Positions 18,501-27,686 of a stretch of 64,000 bases of DNA are shown here, in pieces. The translations under genes and the position numbers were made by a program. The stretch comes from Telluribacter humicola (GTDB taxonomy: Bacteria; Bacteroidota; Bacteroidia; Cytophagales; Spirosomataceae): positions 310,001-374,000 of the forward strand of contig NZ_JAFIQT010000004.1 of the NCBI RefSeq assembly GCF_017355935.1, read 5' to 3'. The notes beneath the pieces were generated by a model, which saw only the letters and a list, made by a program, of their open reading frames with translations, was not told the origin of the DNA and did not search any database. Every line of letters starts with the position of its first letter. The stretch's first letter is position 1.

Positions 18501-21500
18501 CTGTGATAGCTATATTGCCTGAACTTCCCGCGGGAGGAGTACCGCTGAATGTGAGGTTTGAGCCGTTGAAGCTTAACCAGGCAGGTAATGGCGTACCATC
18601 AGCCAGACTAGCTGAATAGGTAAGTCCATCAGCATCCGGATCGGTAAATGTATTTTCGGCAAATGCAAAGTTAAATGACGCACCTACCGTAGCACTCTGA
18701 TCCATGATGGCATTGGCCACAACAGGAGGCTGATTGGTAGTGGCCGATGCAGGTACTATCTCAATAGCCGACACCTTAGGGTTATCGGCGCTACCCATAC
18801 CGAATACAATATTCAGGGTGCCGTCACTTACATTTACCGTAAAGGTTTCTTTTACAGCTTTTAAGGCACCTCCGGCTTTGGTTGTGATATCATATTCGGT
18901 CAGCTTTCTAGCTCCCTCGATATCTACGTTAAATCTACGTATACCCGTACCGCTTACTCCAAAATAGATTTCAGCGAAGTGCAGGACCACATTATAAGTA
19001 CCACTGCTTACCGGTACGTTATACGAGAAACTTCCATAGCGTTCGGTCTGATAGAGTGCATCATCCGTGGTATTTTCAATGGCTTTTCCACTTTCCGTGT
19101 ACGTACTGCCCCCACTGAAATTGCCATCAGCCGCAAACTGTCGATTGTTGGAAGCCATGAAGGCTCCACCTCCCGAATTGACTCGTAGTGTAGTGGTTCC
19201 TCCGCCACTCGTAACCGTTACTGTTACCTGATCGGGACTACTGGCTGCGCCCTTATTATCTTTTACGGTTAAACTAAATACGTAGGTACCTGCTACCAGA
19301 CCGCTTACTGTCGGATTTGCTATGGTACTATTGTATGTAGCCGTAGTAGGTCCACTGGTTTGAACCCAGGCATATTGATCTACCGTACCGTCCTGGTCTG
19401 TACCTGATCCTTCCAGTACTACACTGGTGGCGGGAAATGTGACTATTTTATCCGGTCCGGCGTTGGCAACCGGTGGTTTATTGGTAGGTGCTATACTTAC
19501 GGTTACCGTTATTGACTCTTCGTCGAATAAGGCCGGTGTACCACTGTCCGTTACTTTGATAGTAAAAGTAAAATCGCCCGATTGCGAAGGAGTCCAACTA
19601 AATGCGCCCGTCTGAGCATTGATAGTAGCTCCAGTTGTACCGGATACGCTATAAGTAAGGGTTTGAGCGGGAACATCGCTATCGATAGCACTGGCAGTAA
19701 AGGTTAGAGGCTGTCCAACGGTAGCTGTCTTGTTGCCAATGGCCGCCAGGACTGGTGCTGTATTGGTAGTAGTTGGGCTATCTGTTTTGATATTTATAAA
19801 ATCCCAGCTCGCTGTGAAAGGAGTGGACCAGAAAGAAGTGGAGATAATTCCTACGGCCATAGCGGGTGCTCCCTGTATAGCATTCAGTAAAGGGCCACCT
19901 ACCTGAATGGCAGGTCCCAGGTTCAGTACCTGACCGCCATCCTTTGCGTACCTGGCCTGTACCATTCCCGTTGCTGGATTCACCGACAGGTACAGGTCTA
20001 TTGTCCCTGTTGGCAAGCCACCTGGTAGTGGATATGTGGTGCTGCTGGCAATACCGCTATTCTCATAAAGAACCTCGATTCCTCCTGCGCCACCATCTGC
20101 CCCTAATACTATCTTGAAATAGTTCTCCTGATCACCAGTACCTATAAATATTCCCTGGGACTGATAGTACTGTGGTGTCTGATTATTGAAAAAAGGTCCC
20201 AGCAGGCGGGTTTGTACCGTAAAAGGGGGCGTACTGCTATTGACATTTACCCCAAACTGGAATCCGTTTTCCTGGTTATTGTTAGTTTGGTAGGGGTCGC
20301 CGGTACTTACATTTATTATTGAGAGTGCCCCGACTGCCCCACCGGCGATGAGGTTTTCAACCTGAAATAGATCCTGGTAATTAATATTCTGTTGCATGGG
20401 TAACATAAGGCCAGTAAAGCCCAGCCCAAATAAACCTGTTCCCGGGTGGTTGTTGAGCATGTCATACTCAATAGGTAGGTTGGTGGTGGTACCATTCTGA
20501 GCATCCAAAGAGAAATAATCACTATCATCCGGTAGACCATCATTATCATCATCGGGGTCGTTAAGGTCCGATATCAAGTCTCCATCAAAGTCCTGTGGTC
20601 TGCTAGCTGCCGAGCAGGGGTTGCTGCCGTTATCAATTTCGTCGGCGTTGGTGAAGCCGTCTCCATCGTCATCGGCACTGTTATATTGAGCACTGCATCC
20701 GGTACTAACGGGTTCTGGTTCAAAAACAAAAATGGAATTCTCAAGATAACATACGACCCATACTGTACCCGGAAAGATGTCATTATCTCCCTGAGTCGTT
20801 ATGTCCAGGGGTTGACCACCAAAGTTGGAGGCAAAGGGCAGGTCCTGGTTAAGCTTTTTGTCTCCCCGGCTGTTGGTAACATCCGTTCCTGACTCATTAA
20901 GAGAGATTTTCTGTATCGTACCATCGAAGGATGCGGCTAGCAAATGTCCCTGCAGTCCACTATTGAAGTTAGAGGCTGTATACTCGGCGATGCCGTTGGT
21001 AGAATTGAACCAGGTTAATAAAGCATTGTCGGTTTCACCCGGGTTCTGATAGTCCCCTTCTATTGGATGGGCCATATCCAAAGGCACTGGTGGCCAGTCG
21101 GCTGGTAAGGGTTTATTACCCGATTTAGTGGTTCGCCACACACCACTACTCCCATCATGCGTGTATAAGCCTGCTCCGGCAGGGTTGGCTCGTATAGGGT
21201 TGGGGTGTCCTCCGTAGAAACTACCCGGTACATACGTGTCCAGATTTCCTATATAATGCAGATTGTCCCGATTATTAACCTGCGGATCGTTAGGGCCCGA
21301 ACCGGTAGAGCCTGGCTCACCTGACACATAGTTGTTGGTAGCAGTACCTACGCCCTCACTAGCCGGATGCCCGCCCCAGCCCTGATTGGCTCCGTTATCG
21401 ATCACGTACATGCGTCTCGATTTACCCGGTGTTTTTGTAATGACCAGGTCATATCCGTTACGAAATCCGGTAGCAAACACTTTCACGGGTCCTCCCGGAA

Positions 21501-22470
21501 TAACCTTTGCCTGATTCAGTCCATCGTTTCCTCCAAAGGGATCACCCGCATCCGGATTACCCGCTCTGGTGGGGTCATCAAGCGTAGGTAGATCATACTT
21601 ATATTTAGTGTTACCACTACCCTGGGTAGGTAGTGCTTCAATAGCCGCCAGATCAATGGACAAAACTGCCGTAGTCAGTGCATACTCGGATGCATAGGCA
21701 AAATTCGTAGAAGGTGACCCCGCATTGGTATTCCCACCCACTATAACATACAGGGTATTCCCATCCAGCTGCATACCATTATTGGAATGGTTCTCTTCCG
21801 AACGGGGCAAGCCTCTTATCAGGTCAACTTTGTCCCAGCCTGAAGCCGTTTTGGTCAGTTTTGAAATAATACCTGAATTTGTATCCAGATTCTGATCACC
21901 CGATGGACCTCCTATCCGGCTATCGCTCGAACTGACATACAATACGGGTACTGTGGGTGTGCCTGTTACAACCAGACCTGTAACCTGACGGGTTTTGATA
22001 TGCGGGGCCAGCGTACCATCATCATTATGATTAGGAATCTCGTTGATTAATGAAATTACCTCTTCGTTAGTAATGGTGTAGTTGTTAGAAGAATTTCTGA
22101 CGATAGTGAAGACCTTGATCTGCCCGTACTGCTCTGATACATACAGCCTGCCGTCGGGCCCAAATTGAAGTGAAGTTGGAAAACTTAAAGAAGCGGAGAT
22201 ACCTACACGGGCACCTTTATTTTCTTTCTCATCTTTAAGTCCATTAAGCTTGCTAGCTTTAAAGCTGAACTTTGAGTTTTCCAGTAATTTACCTTTTAAG
22301 TTTTCCTTCGGGAGCTTCGCTTCTTTTTTCTTTAACGTTTGCTTGTGCATGTACTGGTCTCGATTGGGACCCGTACTTTGTCCCCATGAAGTAGAAATAG
22401 TGCACAAGCAAAACAGGAAATAGCTTACTAGAATAAATGTTCTTCTGAAGAAGTAAACCTGTTTATACAT
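15574..22470 (-). CDS. giant multidomain secreted protein with T9SS C-terminal sorting domain
   Basis: 2298 residues with a signal peptide (about 1-31, ending SWGQ). In order: PQQ-glucose-dehydrogenase-like propeller (about 85-575, SFPTSLQFGPDGRLYVSEQYG); Asp-rich thrombospondin-3-like calcium repeats (about 595-652); a lectin-like stretch; cadherin/Ig-like domain (about 903-994); PKD (about 997-1086); malectin-like domain (about 1091-1240, VVLHFAEIYFG); putative-Ig domain (about 1246-1342); Kelch propeller (about 1349-1647); choice-of-anchor D (about 1652-1767); two PKD-plus-unknown repeats (about 1774-2200); and a T9SS type A sorting domain (IQVYPNPFTDSFTLHV to the end). Such proteins are exported by T9SS and held on the surface or released. 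The carbohydrate-binding modules suggest polysaccharide binding. Catalysis by the first propeller is unproven. Confidence 0.93.
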   Translation of the reverse strand: MYKQVYFFRRTFILVSYFLFCLCTISTSWGQSTGPNRDQYMHKQTLKKKEAKLPKENLKGKLLENSKFSFKASKLNGLKDEKENKGARVGISASLSFPTSLQFGPDGRLYVSEQYGQIKVFTIVRNSSNNYTITNEEVISLINEIPNHNDDGTLAPHIKTRQVTGLVVTGTPTVPVLYVSSSDSRIGGPSGDQNLDTNSGIISKLTKTASGWDKVDLIRGLPRSEENHSNNGMQLDGNTLYVIVGGNTNAGSPSTNFAYASEYALTTAVLSIDLAAIEALPTQGSGNTKYKYDLPTLDDPTRAGNPDAGDPFGGNDGLNQAKVIPGGPVKVFATGFRNGYDLVITKTPGKSRRMYVIDNGANQGWGGHPASEGVGTATNNYVSGEPGSTGSGPNDPQVNNRDNLHYIGNLDTYVPGSFYGGHPNPIRANPAGAGLYTHDGSSGVWRTTKSGNKPLPADWPPVPLDMAHPIEGDYQNPGETDNALLTWFNSTNGIAEYTASNFNSGLQGHLLAASFDGTIQKISLNESGTDVTNSRGDKKLNQDLPFASNFGGQPLDITTQGDNDIFPGTVWVVCYLENSIFVFEPEPVSTGCSAQYNSADDDGDGFTNADEIDNGSNPCSAASRPQDFDGDLISDLNDPDDDNDGLPDDSDYFSLDAQNGTTTNLPIEYDMLNNHPGTGLFGLGFTGLMLPMQQNINYQDLFQVENLIAGGAVGALSIINVSTGDPYQTNNNQENGFQFGVNVNSSTPPFTVQTRLLGPFFNNQTPQYYQSQGIFIGTGDQENYFKIVLGADGGAGGIEVLYENSGIASSTTYPLPGGLPTGTIDLYLSVNPATGMVQARYAKDGGQVLNLGPAIQVGGPLLNAIQGAPAMAVGIISTSFWSTPFTASWDFINIKTDSPTTTNTAPVLAAIGNKTATVGQPLTFTASAIDSDVPAQTLTYSVSGTTGATINAQTGAFSWTPSQSGDFTFTIKVTDSGTPALFDEESITVTVSIAPTNKPPVANAGPDKIVTFPATSVVLEGSGTDQDGTVDQYAWVQTSGPTTATYNSTIANPTVSGLVAGTYVFSLTVKDNKGAASSPDQVTVTVTSGGGTTTLRVNSGGGAFMASNNRQFAADGNFSGGSTYTESGKAIENTTDDALYQTERYGSFSYNVPVSSGTYNVVLHFAEIYFGVSGTGIRRFNVDIEGARKLTEYDITTKAGGALKAVKETFTVNVSDGTLNIVFGMGSADNPKVSAIEIVPASATTNQPPVVANAIMDQSATVGASFNFAFAENTFTDPDADGLTYSASLADGTPLPAWLSFNGSNLTFSGTPPAGSSGNIAITVTANDGKGGTASDSFLIAFVTPANIGTWQTIAPSSGAPSARHEGAYVQAGDKFYLMGGRGIKPVQVYDPVTKTWTNAASTPIELHHFQAVTLDGLIYVVGAFTGGYPAETPVPQVYIYDPKANQWLVGADIPADRRRGAAGVIVRNNKIYMVGGNTKGHNNGYVEWFDEFDPATSTWKVLPNAPRTRDHFHAAAIGDKLYAAGGRRSSANTGQVFSLTVPEVDVYDFGSGQWSTLSSPIPTQRGASTAAVLGGELVVIGGESSQPQAHNDTESYNPSTNAWQRLANMQQGRHATQAIVNNGAIYIVAGSGGQGGSPELSSQEVFYKNSLSTPTGTALIQSQLNSPSEVAFGQITASTTSSKTLTLTNNSGNQAILISSIAISGSNEFTSQAPFTLPFVIPVGGSATINLHFTPLSVGNKSATLTIFHSGAGGTKSVSLTGGGISGSNAAPVANAGADQAITLPVNSVTLNGTASDTDGSIASYQWSQQSGPNTATLTGANQATMSASNLVAGTYVFRLTATDNLGATAFDEATVTVNPAPTNQQAVTSFTLIDADTDQPIRDLVPNDVLNLTTLPTKYLNIRANTNPATVGSVKFVLSGAQNHTQTEGGAPYALFGDNSGNYNAWVLVLGDHTLVATPYTGTGASGTEGTPLTITFKVINQTSTNKAPTVNAGSDLAITLPVNSVTLNGTASDTDGNIASYQWSQQSGPNTATLTGANQATMSASNLVAGTYVFRLTATDNLGATAYDEVTITVNPAPTNQQAVASFTLINADTDQPIRDLVPNDVLNLATLSTKNLNIRAITSPSTVGSVKFVLSGTQSWTLTESVAPYAMTGDNSGNYNAWTPAVGDYSLTATPYTGASAGGTTGNQLTIGFTVINQAVGPRMSFEGTDDKEGIQVQIYPNPFTDSFTLHVLGKGEHKLPASLSDKSGRIILTLDDVQPEQTIQLGKEIAPGIYFLQIGTGRKVRQFKLLKIY
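15865..17169 (-). repeat. tandem 654-bp intragenic duplication
   Basis: Two copies of a 218-residue module (PKD plus a domain beginning ASFTLINADTDQPIRDLVP) lie in direct tandem, offset by exactly 654 bp. The stretch 16274-16411 is identical to the same stretch 654 bp further on, about 138 bp without a mismatch. Other parts have diverged, which points to gene conversion or a recent duplication. Outer limits are approximate. Confidence 0.85.
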
Positions 22471-23110
22471 AAGGTTAGATATAATTGCGTGTATGACACG
22501 AACTTACCGTGTCATCTATCTAACTCAAAGTAAAAATTATCTAGTGGTATCTGTAATTTTGACTAGTAGTCACCAGGTAAAAAGCAGATACTTTAGGCCG
22601 GTTGTGAAAAGATTCAACGATTAATTAAAGTACATGGCTCAACGTTACATTTAGAAAAGGTTAAGTCAAAGAAAGTAGTTGGGCATGAATACAGACATCC
22701 AGATAGGCTCCTTTTTTTTTAACTGTCTTTATAAGATAAAGTGCTACTGAGTTGATAATAGGTAGTTGAAGTGACTAAACTACTTTCTGTATGCTGCGAT
22801 GGAGTACTAGCTGACATACCTGCTTGGCTTAATGCCAAATTGCCGCCTGGCAATGTTGGGTCAGCTATCAACATACTGGTGTATGGAGGTGCCGAAGCTA
22901 CTGAAGTAATTACAGGTTGATTGTTAGCTGGTATGGCTATCTCGTTGTTTATATTTATCATCGTCAATCTATATAAGTAAAATGAATGAGCTTACAGGAT
23001 ACATGTTTACTATATAGTGAAAAGTGTAAACAGCTAGATACAAGAATGGATTTTCTCTGCAGCTGAAGTACACGTATATAAGTTTAATGAATTTATAGCA
23101 CTGCTATTTA
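22471..23110. other. AT-rich intergenic region, 640 bp
   Basis: Upstream region of the giant T9SS gene and downstream region of the LacI-type gene. It contains only one weak short frame (22719-22967). I saw no clear hairpin or promoter. Confidence 0.5.
22719..22967 (-). CDS. hypothetical small Ser/Thr-rich protein (doubtful)
   Basis: 82 codons beginning MTMININNEIAIPANNQPV, rich in Ser, Thr, Ala and Pro, with no signal peptide, membrane segment or recognised motif. It lies on the same strand as the flanking genes with room for its own promoter. Composition is compatible with a small structural or peptide-precursor gene, but chance is also possible in this AT-rich region. No function is proposed. 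Confidence 0.3.
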   Translation of the reverse strand: MTMININNEIAIPANNQPVITSVASAPPYTSMLIADPTLPGGNLALSQAGMSASTPSQHTESSLVTSTTYYQLSSTLSYKDS

Positions 23111-24298
23111 TTAACTAAATAAAGATTCACGTAAGCCTCTGACCGATGATCCTCGAATAATAAGCTCCGTTTCCAGTACTCTTGTCTCAGGTACCCATTG
23201 CTCTTCCTCTTCACTAATAAGTTTGAGTATCATTTCGGCGGTAATTCTGCCAATCTGATGGGTAGGCTGTCTGACCGTGGTAAGGCCATTACCGATGTGC
23301 GCAGCAATGGGGTCGTCACTAAACCCTACCACCCCCAGGTCTTCTGGTACTTGTAATCCGCGGCTTTTAGCCAGAATCATGATTTCAATGGCAGTAGGGT
23401 CATTGACGGCGAAAACAGCGTCCGGTGGATGAGCCATATCCAGCAGGTACTGGCCGTAGATTCGTGCTTTCTGATGAGTCAGATCGCTATGTATGATCAG
23501 CTCGGGACGGATCTCAAATCCATGCTTTTGTAAGGCTGCCGTATAGCCCCTGAGACGCTCCTGACTGATTACCAGATTGGGTGGTCCTCCCAGGTGAGCG
23601 ATGCGCTGGTACCCATTCTGAATAAGGTGTTCTACGGCTTTGAAGGCACCACCAAAATCATTGACAACTACCTTAGGGCCATCTAGTTCGTGACAAACCC
23701 TATTAAAAAACACGATGGGTATACCTCTTTTGTCCAGTGCTTCAAAATGCTCGTAGTTATTGGTCTGCAGGCTCAATGAGGCAATCAAACCATCTACCCG
23801 ATTAGCCAGCATGGCTTTAGTATTTCCCACTTCCGTGTCGTAGGACTCACTCGACTGCATAATGATCAGGTGATAGCCTGCCTGTGTAAGTACCTCCTGC
23901 ACCCCCACGATCACATTAGGGAAAAAAGGAGTAAAAAACTCGGGTACAATGATGCCAATGGTATTGGTCAGGCTTTTGACGAGGCTGTACGCCAGTTGAT
24001 TGGGCTGGTAGTCGAGCTGCGTGGCGGTGTCCAATACCAGCTGGCGGGTTTCGGGACTAATATCAGGATGCCCGTGTAGCGCCCGCGATACCGTAGAGTT
24101 TGAAACCCCCAGAGTACGGGCTATATCAATAATAGTTGTCTGGTGGCGTCTGCGCCGGGTGGAAGAGGAGGCTGATAGGTTCGGTACGGGGATGGTAAAG
24201 TAGTAATTACACTCTTTGCACAGGTAGCGCTGCCTGCCCCTGATGTAGCCGGCTTTCATGATCTTATCTACCTGTTTACATTTTATACACTGTATCAT
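23111..24298 (-). CDS. LacI-family transcriptional regulator with N-terminal zinc ribbon
   Basis: 395 residues, about 55 longer than a usual LacI protein. Residues 1-37 form a four-Cys ribbon (C4, C7, C27, C30; MIQCIKCKQVDKIMKAGY, then QRYLCKECNYYFT) that resembles the InsA zinc finger of IS1-type transposases. After a Ser/Arg linker comes the LacI helix-turn-helix (IDIARTLGVSNSTVSRALHG, about 57-76) and a periplasmic-binding-protein-like effector domain (TNTIGIIVPEFFTPFF to the end). It is divergent from susC, and a 32-bp palindrome between them is its likely operator. The effector is probably a sugar or derivative handled by the downstream locus. The ribbon may widen or strengthen DNA binding. 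Confidence 0.93.
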   Translation of the reverse strand: MIQCIKCKQVDKIMKAGYIRGRQRYLCKECNYYFTIPVPNLSASSSTRRRRHQTTIIDIARTLGVSNSTVSRALHGHPDISPETRQLVLDTATQLDYQPNQLAYSLVKSLTNTIGIIVPEFFTPFFPNVIVGVQEVLTQAGYHLIIMQSSESYDTEVGNTKAMLANRVDGLIASLSLQTNNYEHFEALDKRGIPIVFFNRVCHELDGPKVVVNDFGGAFKAVEHLIQNGYQRIAHLGGPPNLVISQERLRGYTAALQKHGFEIRPELIIHSDLTHQKARIYGQYLLDMAHPPDAVFAVNDPTAIEIMILAKSRGLQVPEDLGVVGFSDDPIAAHIGNGLTTVRQPTHQIGRITAEMILKLISEEEEQWVPETRVLETELIIRGSSVRGLRESLFS

Positions 24299-24408
24299 CT
24301 ACATTGGATTATTTTAATAGATAGGGGTGAAGTATGGTCGGTGTGTCCTCAGATACCTGCTAATGTACTACTTTTTAAATTATCATATTTATAGCTCCTA
24401 TAATTATA

Positions 24409-24440
24409 TATCGGTAACGTTTGCGCAAACGTTACCGATA
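24409..24440. promoter_or_regulatory. 32-bp perfect palindrome, probable LacI-type operator
   Basis: Each half reads TATCGGTAACGTTTGC and is the exact complement of the other; the centre TTTGCGCAAA has the CG-centred core typical of LacI-family operators. It lies 111 bp upstream of the regulator start and 195 bp upstream of the susC start, so it can control both. Outer arms (TATCGGTAAC) extend well beyond the usual 14-20 bp, which fits a regulator carrying an extra DNA-binding ribbon. Confidence 0.85.
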
Positions 24441-24635
24441 GTTTTTGACTTTATTTGAGATTTTGTAGCGCTATTTTAGCCTTGCACTGTGGGTAGCTAT
24501 CCTTATATTCGACTACAATATCAATAAAAGGTCAGGCAAATCAGCCTGCCTTCTGTATTGTGAAGCTATTGACTGCCTATTTCTAAACCACCTACTAATT
24601 GTATTTTATTAATAAAATCCTTAATCAGTACATGT

Positions 24636-27600
24636 ATGTATAAATATCTATTCAAAACTTTTTTGCTGATGCTACTCTATATAGGAGTAGCGGTAAAGCT
24701 TCAGGCGCAGGACGTAGCTATCAAAGGAAAAGTTACGGACGACAAGGGAGAAACCATTCCTGGTGTAAGCGTAACGGTGAAGGGTACGCAGCGGGGAACG
24801 ATCACTAACGTAGACGGAAGCTATTCGGTCAATGCGGCGCCCGGTGCAACGCTGGTGTTTTCTTTTCTGGGTTATATGAGCCAGGAGGTGCCGGTCAATA
24901 ATCGTTCTACTATAGAGGTAACGCTTAAGACCGATACCAAAGCACTCGAAGAGGTGGTTGTGGTAGGCTACGGTACCCAACGACGGGTAGAGACAACGGG
25001 CTCTATCGCTTCCGTTAAGTCTGATGAACTGACCCAGCTACCCGTTACCAACGTAGCCCAGGGCCTTCAGGCGCGGGTCTCCGGTGTGCAGATCAATCAG
25101 AATACCGGTGCGCCCGGAGGAAATATCAGTGTCCGTATCAGGGGTACAAACTCGATCAATGGCAACTCAGAGCCGCTGTACGTGATTGATGGGATTCAGA
25201 TCTCAAACGGAGGGGGAATTAACGATGTGAGTCCACTCTCAACTATTAACCCCAATGACATTGAATCCGTAGAAGTACTGAAAGATGCTTCGGCTTCGGC
25301 CATTTACGGGGCACGGGCGGCTAACGGGGTAATACTTATTACGACCAAGCGCGGTAAAGCGGGTGTAACCCGGGTATCCCTAGACAGCTACTACGGCGTA
25401 CAGCAGGCAGCCAAAAAGCTGGATGTGCTGAATGCCTCTGAATTTGCTCAACTCGAAAATGAAACCTTCAAAAATAACGCCTATCCTGATCCGGCTTCGC
25501 AGGGTGAAGGTGTAAACTGGCAGAATCTTATCTTCCAGCAGGCTCCCATACAGAGTCATCAGCTAACGATCAACGGGGGAAGTGAAAAAACGCAACTGGC
25601 GCTATCAGCCAACTACTTTAACCAGGATGGTATCATTATCAATTCCAATTTTAAGCGTTACTCCTACCGCCTGAATGTAGATCATAAGATCAATGACCGC
25701 TTCAAGGTCGGGACGAGTATTCTGGGAAGTATGACGGTCAATAATGGTATAGAAGCCGGAAGTACTACCATTGGAGACGCCGGCGTCGTAACCGGTAGTG
25801 TACTGGGTGCCGCCATTGGTGCGCCCCCGACGCTACAACCCTATCGTCCCGACGGATCGATTTTTCCTTTCGGAGAACAGGGCAACGGTCAGTATCGCGA
25901 AGTAGTAAATCCCCTGAATTTTACGGAAGTCCTGCGTCAGAGAAATATCAAACGGACGCTGATCAACCTGTTTGGCGAATACCAGATACTTACCGGCCTT
26001 TCGTACCGGGCCTCTTTCAACGCTGATATCGATGACCGGCTGCACGACTTTTATTCTCCGATTTCTATTATTAACCGGGCGGATATCAATGATAACTCGG
26101 GCTCCGCTTCGAAATACAATTCAAATTTCATGGGCCTGCTGCACGAAAGTATACTTTCGTATAACCGCAAAATTGGCGAAGATCATAGCCTGCGCTTTAC
26201 CGGAGTATTTGCTACGCAGGTGGAGAACTTTAATGACAATTCTATCAATGTCACTGGTTTTCCGAATGACGCTACCCGCAATGAAGCCCTCCAATTGGGC
26301 CTGAACCGCAACGTAAGCAGCGGCCGTTCACAGCAGCGCCTTGACTCCTACATGGGTCGTATCAACTACGGCTTCCGTGACAAGTACTTCCTGGACCTGA
26401 CCGCCCGTGCGGATGGATCCAGTAAGTTTGGGGCTAATCACAAGTATGGTTTCTTCCCGGCTATCTCGGCCGCCTGGAGACTAATCGAAGAGCCTTTCCT
26501 GCGGGATGTAAACTGGCTGTCGGACCTTAAGCTGCGGGCTAGCTACGGCATCACGGGTAACGCCGGTGGTATTTCTCCCTACCAGTCACTGGCTACGGTG
26601 GGCTCAGGAGGGGGCTATAATCTTAACAATACCTACCAGACGGCCATTCGTCCGTCGGGCATTGCTAACCCGGATTTGCGCTGGGAGAAATCAGCCCAGT
26701 CAGACATTGGTTTGGATATAAGCCTGTTCAACAACCGTATTTCAGTAATCATGGATTACTACCACAAAAGGACCAATGACCTGCTGTACGTAAAGACGCT
26801 GCCACTCTCATCGGGTTATTCCAGCATTACAGGTAATTACGCTTCACTGGAAAACAAAGGGTTTGAATTTTCAACCAATGCCATCATTCTGGATGGTCCG
26901 GTTCGCTGGTCAGTATCCGGTAACCTGACGGCCAACCGCAATAAGCTGCTGGATCTGGACGGGGGTACTACTCAGGAACGCTTCATTACCAACTACTCCA
27001 TCCTGAGCGTAGGGCAGCCACTGGGGGTATTCAAGACATACGTTTTTGATGGTATCAACCAGACTGGCGAAGCAATAATACCGGGTTACGATGGCCGGGT
27101 AGGCGGTCATAAAGTAAAAGACCTGAACAACGACGGGGCTATTAATTCGCAGGATCAGATTGTCACTGGCAACCCCAATCCAAACTTTATCTTTGGAGCA
27201 TCTACCAATGTAAACTACAAAAACTTTGATTTCAGTGCCTTCCTGTCGGGCTCACAGGGCAATGATATTTATAATGTGAGTCGCTTATCGTTTGAAAATC
27301 CGCTCGGACAACGTAACCTGTTCAAGGGCGTTGTTGACCGATGGACGCCTACTAATCCAAGTAATCAATACGTTAGTGCCTCGGTAGCGGGGCGTCTGCC
27401 CATCACTGATTATCCCATGGAGGATGGTTCATACGTACGTCTGAAAAACATTACTCTTGGCTATACACTACCAGCTATTAAGGGTATTAGCCGGGCGCGC
27501 ATTTATGTGAGTGCTAACAACCTGCTGACCCTGACTAAGTACAGTGGATTTGATCCGGAGGTGAATACCTACGCCGGTTCTAACACGGCAATTGGTATTG

Positions 27601-27659
27601 ATAACCTGGTGTATCCACAGGCCAAGTCGTTCCTGGGTGGTATTCAAGTGACATTCTAA
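24636..27659 (+). CDS. SusC/RagA-family TonB-linked outer membrane receptor
   Basis: 1007 residues. Signal peptide (about 1-25, ending LQAQ), CarboxypepD_reg-like domain (about 28-110, IKGKVTDDKGETIPGVSVTV), plug domain (about 120-235, with LYVIDGIQIS and SVEVLKDASASAIYG) and a long beta-barrel ending in the outer-membrane-type terminus LGGIQVTF. It is directly followed by its SusD partner (27 bp gap), so the pair forms the classic SusCD pedal-bin importer. The gene is divergent from the LacI-type regulator. Substrate probably an oligosaccharide or glycoside, based on the hydrolases downstream. Confidence 0.96.
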   Translation: MYKYLFKTFLLMLLYIGVAVKLQAQDVAIKGKVTDDKGETIPGVSVTVKGTQRGTITNVDGSYSVNAAPGATLVFSFLGYMSQEVPVNNRSTIEVTLKTDTKALEEVVVVGYGTQRRVETTGSIASVKSDELTQLPVTNVAQGLQARVSGVQINQNTGAPGGNISVRIRGTNSINGNSEPLYVIDGIQISNGGGINDVSPLSTINPNDIESVEVLKDASASAIYGARAANGVILITTKRGKAGVTRVSLDSYYGVQQAAKKLDVLNASEFAQLENETFKNNAYPDPASQGEGVNWQNLIFQQAPIQSHQLTINGGSEKTQLALSANYFNQDGIIINSNFKRYSYRLNVDHKINDRFKVGTSILGSMTVNNGIEAGSTTIGDAGVVTGSVLGAAIGAPPTLQPYRPDGSIFPFGEQGNGQYREVVNPLNFTEVLRQRNIKRTLINLFGEYQILTGLSYRASFNADIDDRLHDFYSPISIINRADINDNSGSASKYNSNFMGLLHESILSYNRKIGEDHSLRFTGVFATQVENFNDNSINVTGFPNDATRNEALQLGLNRNVSSGRSQQRLDSYMGRINYGFRDKYFLDLTARADGSSKFGANHKYGFFPAISAAWRLIEEPFLRDVNWLSDLKLRASYGITGNAGGISPYQSLATVGSGGGYNLNNTYQTAIRPSGIANPDLRWEKSAQSDIGLDISLFNNRISVIMDYYHKRTNDLLYVKTLPLSSGYSSITGNYASLENKGFEFSTNAIILDGPVRWSVSGNLTANRNKLLDLDGGTTQERFITNYSILSVGQPLGVFKTYVFDGINQTGEAIIPGYDGRVGGHKVKDLNNDGAINSQDQIVTGNPNPNFIFGASTNVNYKNFDFSAFLSGSQGNDIYNVSRLSFENPLGQRNLFKGVVDRWTPTNPSNQYVSASVAGRLPITDYPMEDGSYVRLKNITLGYTLPAIKGISRARIYVSANNLLTLTKYSGFDPEVNTYAGSNTAIGIDNLVYPQAKSFLGGIQVTF

Positions 27660-27686
27660 TCTGACCCTTACTAAAGAGACATCGTT

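Noticed and set aside
24632-24643. Short leader peptide starting at the ATG just before susC
   Set aside because: It is only three codons (ATG TAT GTA TAA) and overlaps the susC start; no sign of attenuation around it.
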